Part shown: positions 4,872 through 5,230 of the stretch, piece after piece | Layout of the letters: every line of letters begins with the position of its first letter | Numbering within the stretch: the first letter of the stretch is position 1 | From: Eubacteriales Family XIII. Incertae Sedis bacterium | GTDB taxonomy: Bacteria; Bacillota; Clostridia; Peptostreptococcales; Anaerovoracaceae | DNA length: 5,230 nt | Direction: 5' to 3' | Assembly: GCA_031263875.1 (NCBI GenBank) | Contig: JAISEX010000266.1 | Coordinates: 1 to 5,230 of the forward strand | Program-made: the position numbers and the translations under genes | The notes under the pieces: model-generated | What the model saw: the letters and a program-made list of their open reading frames with translations, nothing else | The model's database searches: none | What the model was told of the DNA's origin: nothing

Positions 4872-4961
4872 TGGGGCACTCGAAATGATTTTATACATTA
4901 TCGCGGGATAGTCTTGTGCATGGGCACCCACAAAAACTGACTTTTGTTTTTGAGTGCCCCA
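4872..4961. repeat. 90-bp segment bounded by a perfect 10-bp inverted repeat
   Basis: TGGGGCACTC (4872-4881) and GAGTGCCCCA (4952-4961) are exact reverse complements around an AT-richer interior. Within it, CAAAAAC (4931-4937) pairs with GTTTTTG (4946-4952), and a second GGGCAC (4922-4927) can compete for GTGCCC (4954-4959). The form resembles a tiny non-autonomous element or a long-range RNA stem. I see no convincing target-site duplication and no reading frame. Confidence 0.55.
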
Positions 4962-5043
4962 CCGGGCTCTGCGGGGCTGCGCTTCGCTCCGGCCACTTCG
5001 TGGCTGCTACCGCATCCCTCCTGTACCTCTGCTAAAGCCGCGT
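4962..5043. other. GC-rich hairpin cluster, no gene
   Basis: This stretch contains short perfect hairpins such as GCGCTTCGC (4979-4987) and GCCACTTCGTGGC (4992-5004), both with TTC-type loops, and the word GGCTGC on either side of them. The style suggests a repetitive extragenic palindromic sequence. No open frame with a ribosome binding site is present on either strand; on the minus strand an AGGAGGG runs directly into ATG CGG TAG, a two-codon frame. Confidence 0.4.
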
Positions 5044-5073
5044 AAAACAGGCGAAGCCCAGTGGGGCTGTTTT
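5044..5073. terminator. Possible bidirectional terminator hairpin
   Basis: AAAACAG (5044-5050) and CTGTTTT (5067-5073) pair perfectly, with AGCCC (5055-5059) and GGGCT (5064-5068) as a competing inner stem. A-run and T-run flank the stem on each side, so it could stop transcripts from either direction. The T-run is only four bases, making it weak. Confidence 0.35.
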
Positions 5074-5145
5074 ATGGTGTTGGGAATTTTTTAATTGCTA
5101 AATGTTTAACAATCGACCCGCCTCATTTATTTCGGGACAGCCCCA
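5062..5145. repeat. 84-bp segment bounded by a 9-bp inverted repeat
   Basis: TGGGGCTGT (5062-5070) and ACAGCCCCA (5137-5145) are exact reverse complements. The interior is AT-rich and holds the candidate Rex operator. The ends recall the GGGGCTGTCCC-type termini of some insertion sequences, so this could be a solo or internally deleted element; no transposase fragment is present. Its left end overlaps the hairpin at 5044-5073. Confidence 0.4.
5095..5112. promoter_or_regulatory. Candidate Rex (NADH/NAD+ sensor) operator
   Basis: TTGCTAAATGTTTAACAA matches the Gram-positive Rex consensus TTGTTAA-N4-TTAACAA at 13 of 14 specified positions; only position 4 (C for T) differs. Rex represses fermentation and electron-transfer genes when NADH is low. 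No gene start follows within the remaining ~118 bp, so the target is probably beyond the right edge. The sequence is AT-rich, so a chance match is possible. Confidence 0.55.
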
Positions 5146-5230
5146 TACGCCCGCACCGAAAGGCGAATTCAGCTCATCTGCGGCTTAAATATTCACAATT
5201 TACGAATATATCGAAATTTTCCCGATTTCC
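5113..5230. other. Right-edge intergenic sequence, no gene seen
   Basis: No start codon with a ribosome binding site and no long frame is visible. TTTCGG (about 5130-5135) and CCGAAA (about 5156-5161) form a six-pair inverted repeat, and the last 50 bp are AT-rich, as expected of a promoter zone. Probably part of the upstream region of a gene outside the window. Confidence 0.4.

Noticed and set aside
3805..4872. 355-codon minus-strand open frame
   Set aside because: It is antisense to DUF2156 and runs into the tandem repeat. Its repeated RQAKNLT-like words come from the repeat DNA, and no ribosome binding site supports its start.
4755..4940. 61-codon plus-strand frame over repeat units 2 and 3
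   Set aside because: It spans two unrelated repeat elements, has no ribosome binding site and no family resemblance.
4639..5230. tRNA, rRNA or known riboswitch in the right-hand noncoding region
   Set aside because: I found no tRNA cloverleaf landmarks (GGTTCGAATCC-type arm), no rRNA words and no riboswitch core I could recognise.

Overview
The window looks like chromosomal DNA from an anaerobic, fermentative Firmicute, most likely of the Negativicutes (Acidaminococcus, Phascolarctobacterium or Megasphaera type). This is inferred from a butyryl-CoA-dehydrogenase-like acyl-CoA dehydrogenase with a C-terminal extension, an Fe-S type Rrf2 regulator, strong AAGGAGG ribosome binding sites, a candidate Rex operator and moderately high GC genes separated by AT-rich spacers. 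The assignment rests on recalled family features only.

Left half (1 to about 2202, minus strand). An Rrf2-family regulator (2202 to 1798) ends in a compact intrinsic terminator. It is followed by a disordered spacer and then by an acyl-CoA dehydrogenase gene that runs off the left edge. The spacer is unusual. A 37-bp element (T-run plus a short AT-rich box) occurs twice, 223 bp apart, with one difference. After the first copy, reading leftwards, comes a decayed, gap-free copy of the first ~35 codons of the dehydrogenase. After the second copy come a strong ribosome binding site and a GTG codon that is in frame with the intact dehydrogenase, 55 codons ahead of the start expected from the family. 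So the 5' end of the gene was apparently duplicated, and the living copy carries ~165 bp of extra in-frame, hairpin-rich sequence.

Centre (2203 to 4638). A 127-bp divergent intergenic region carries back-to-back promoters. To the right lies a tight three-gene plus-strand cluster: surE (5'/3'-nucleotidase), an isochorismatase-family cysteine hydrolase, and a DUF2156 (GNAT-fold) protein, with gaps of 19 and 16 bp. The surE promoter is an extended -10 box placed so that transcription should start at or next to the ATG. With no Shine-Dalgarno sequence present, surE may be translated from a leaderless mRNA.

Right end (4639 to 5230). About 590 bp hold no convincing gene but much structure: a degenerate 81/84-bp tandem repeat, each unit opening with a GTCAAG/CTTGAC hairpin; a 90-bp segment bounded by a perfect 10-bp inverted repeat; a GC-rich hairpin cluster; and an 84-bp segment bounded by a 9-bp inverted repeat and containing an 18-bp near-consensus Rex operator (5095-5112). 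The Rex site probably serves a gene beyond the right edge.

No complete new defence or mobile system is visible. The most distinctive features are the gene-start duplication with its leader insertion, the dehydrogenase fusion tail, and the repeat-rich right end.
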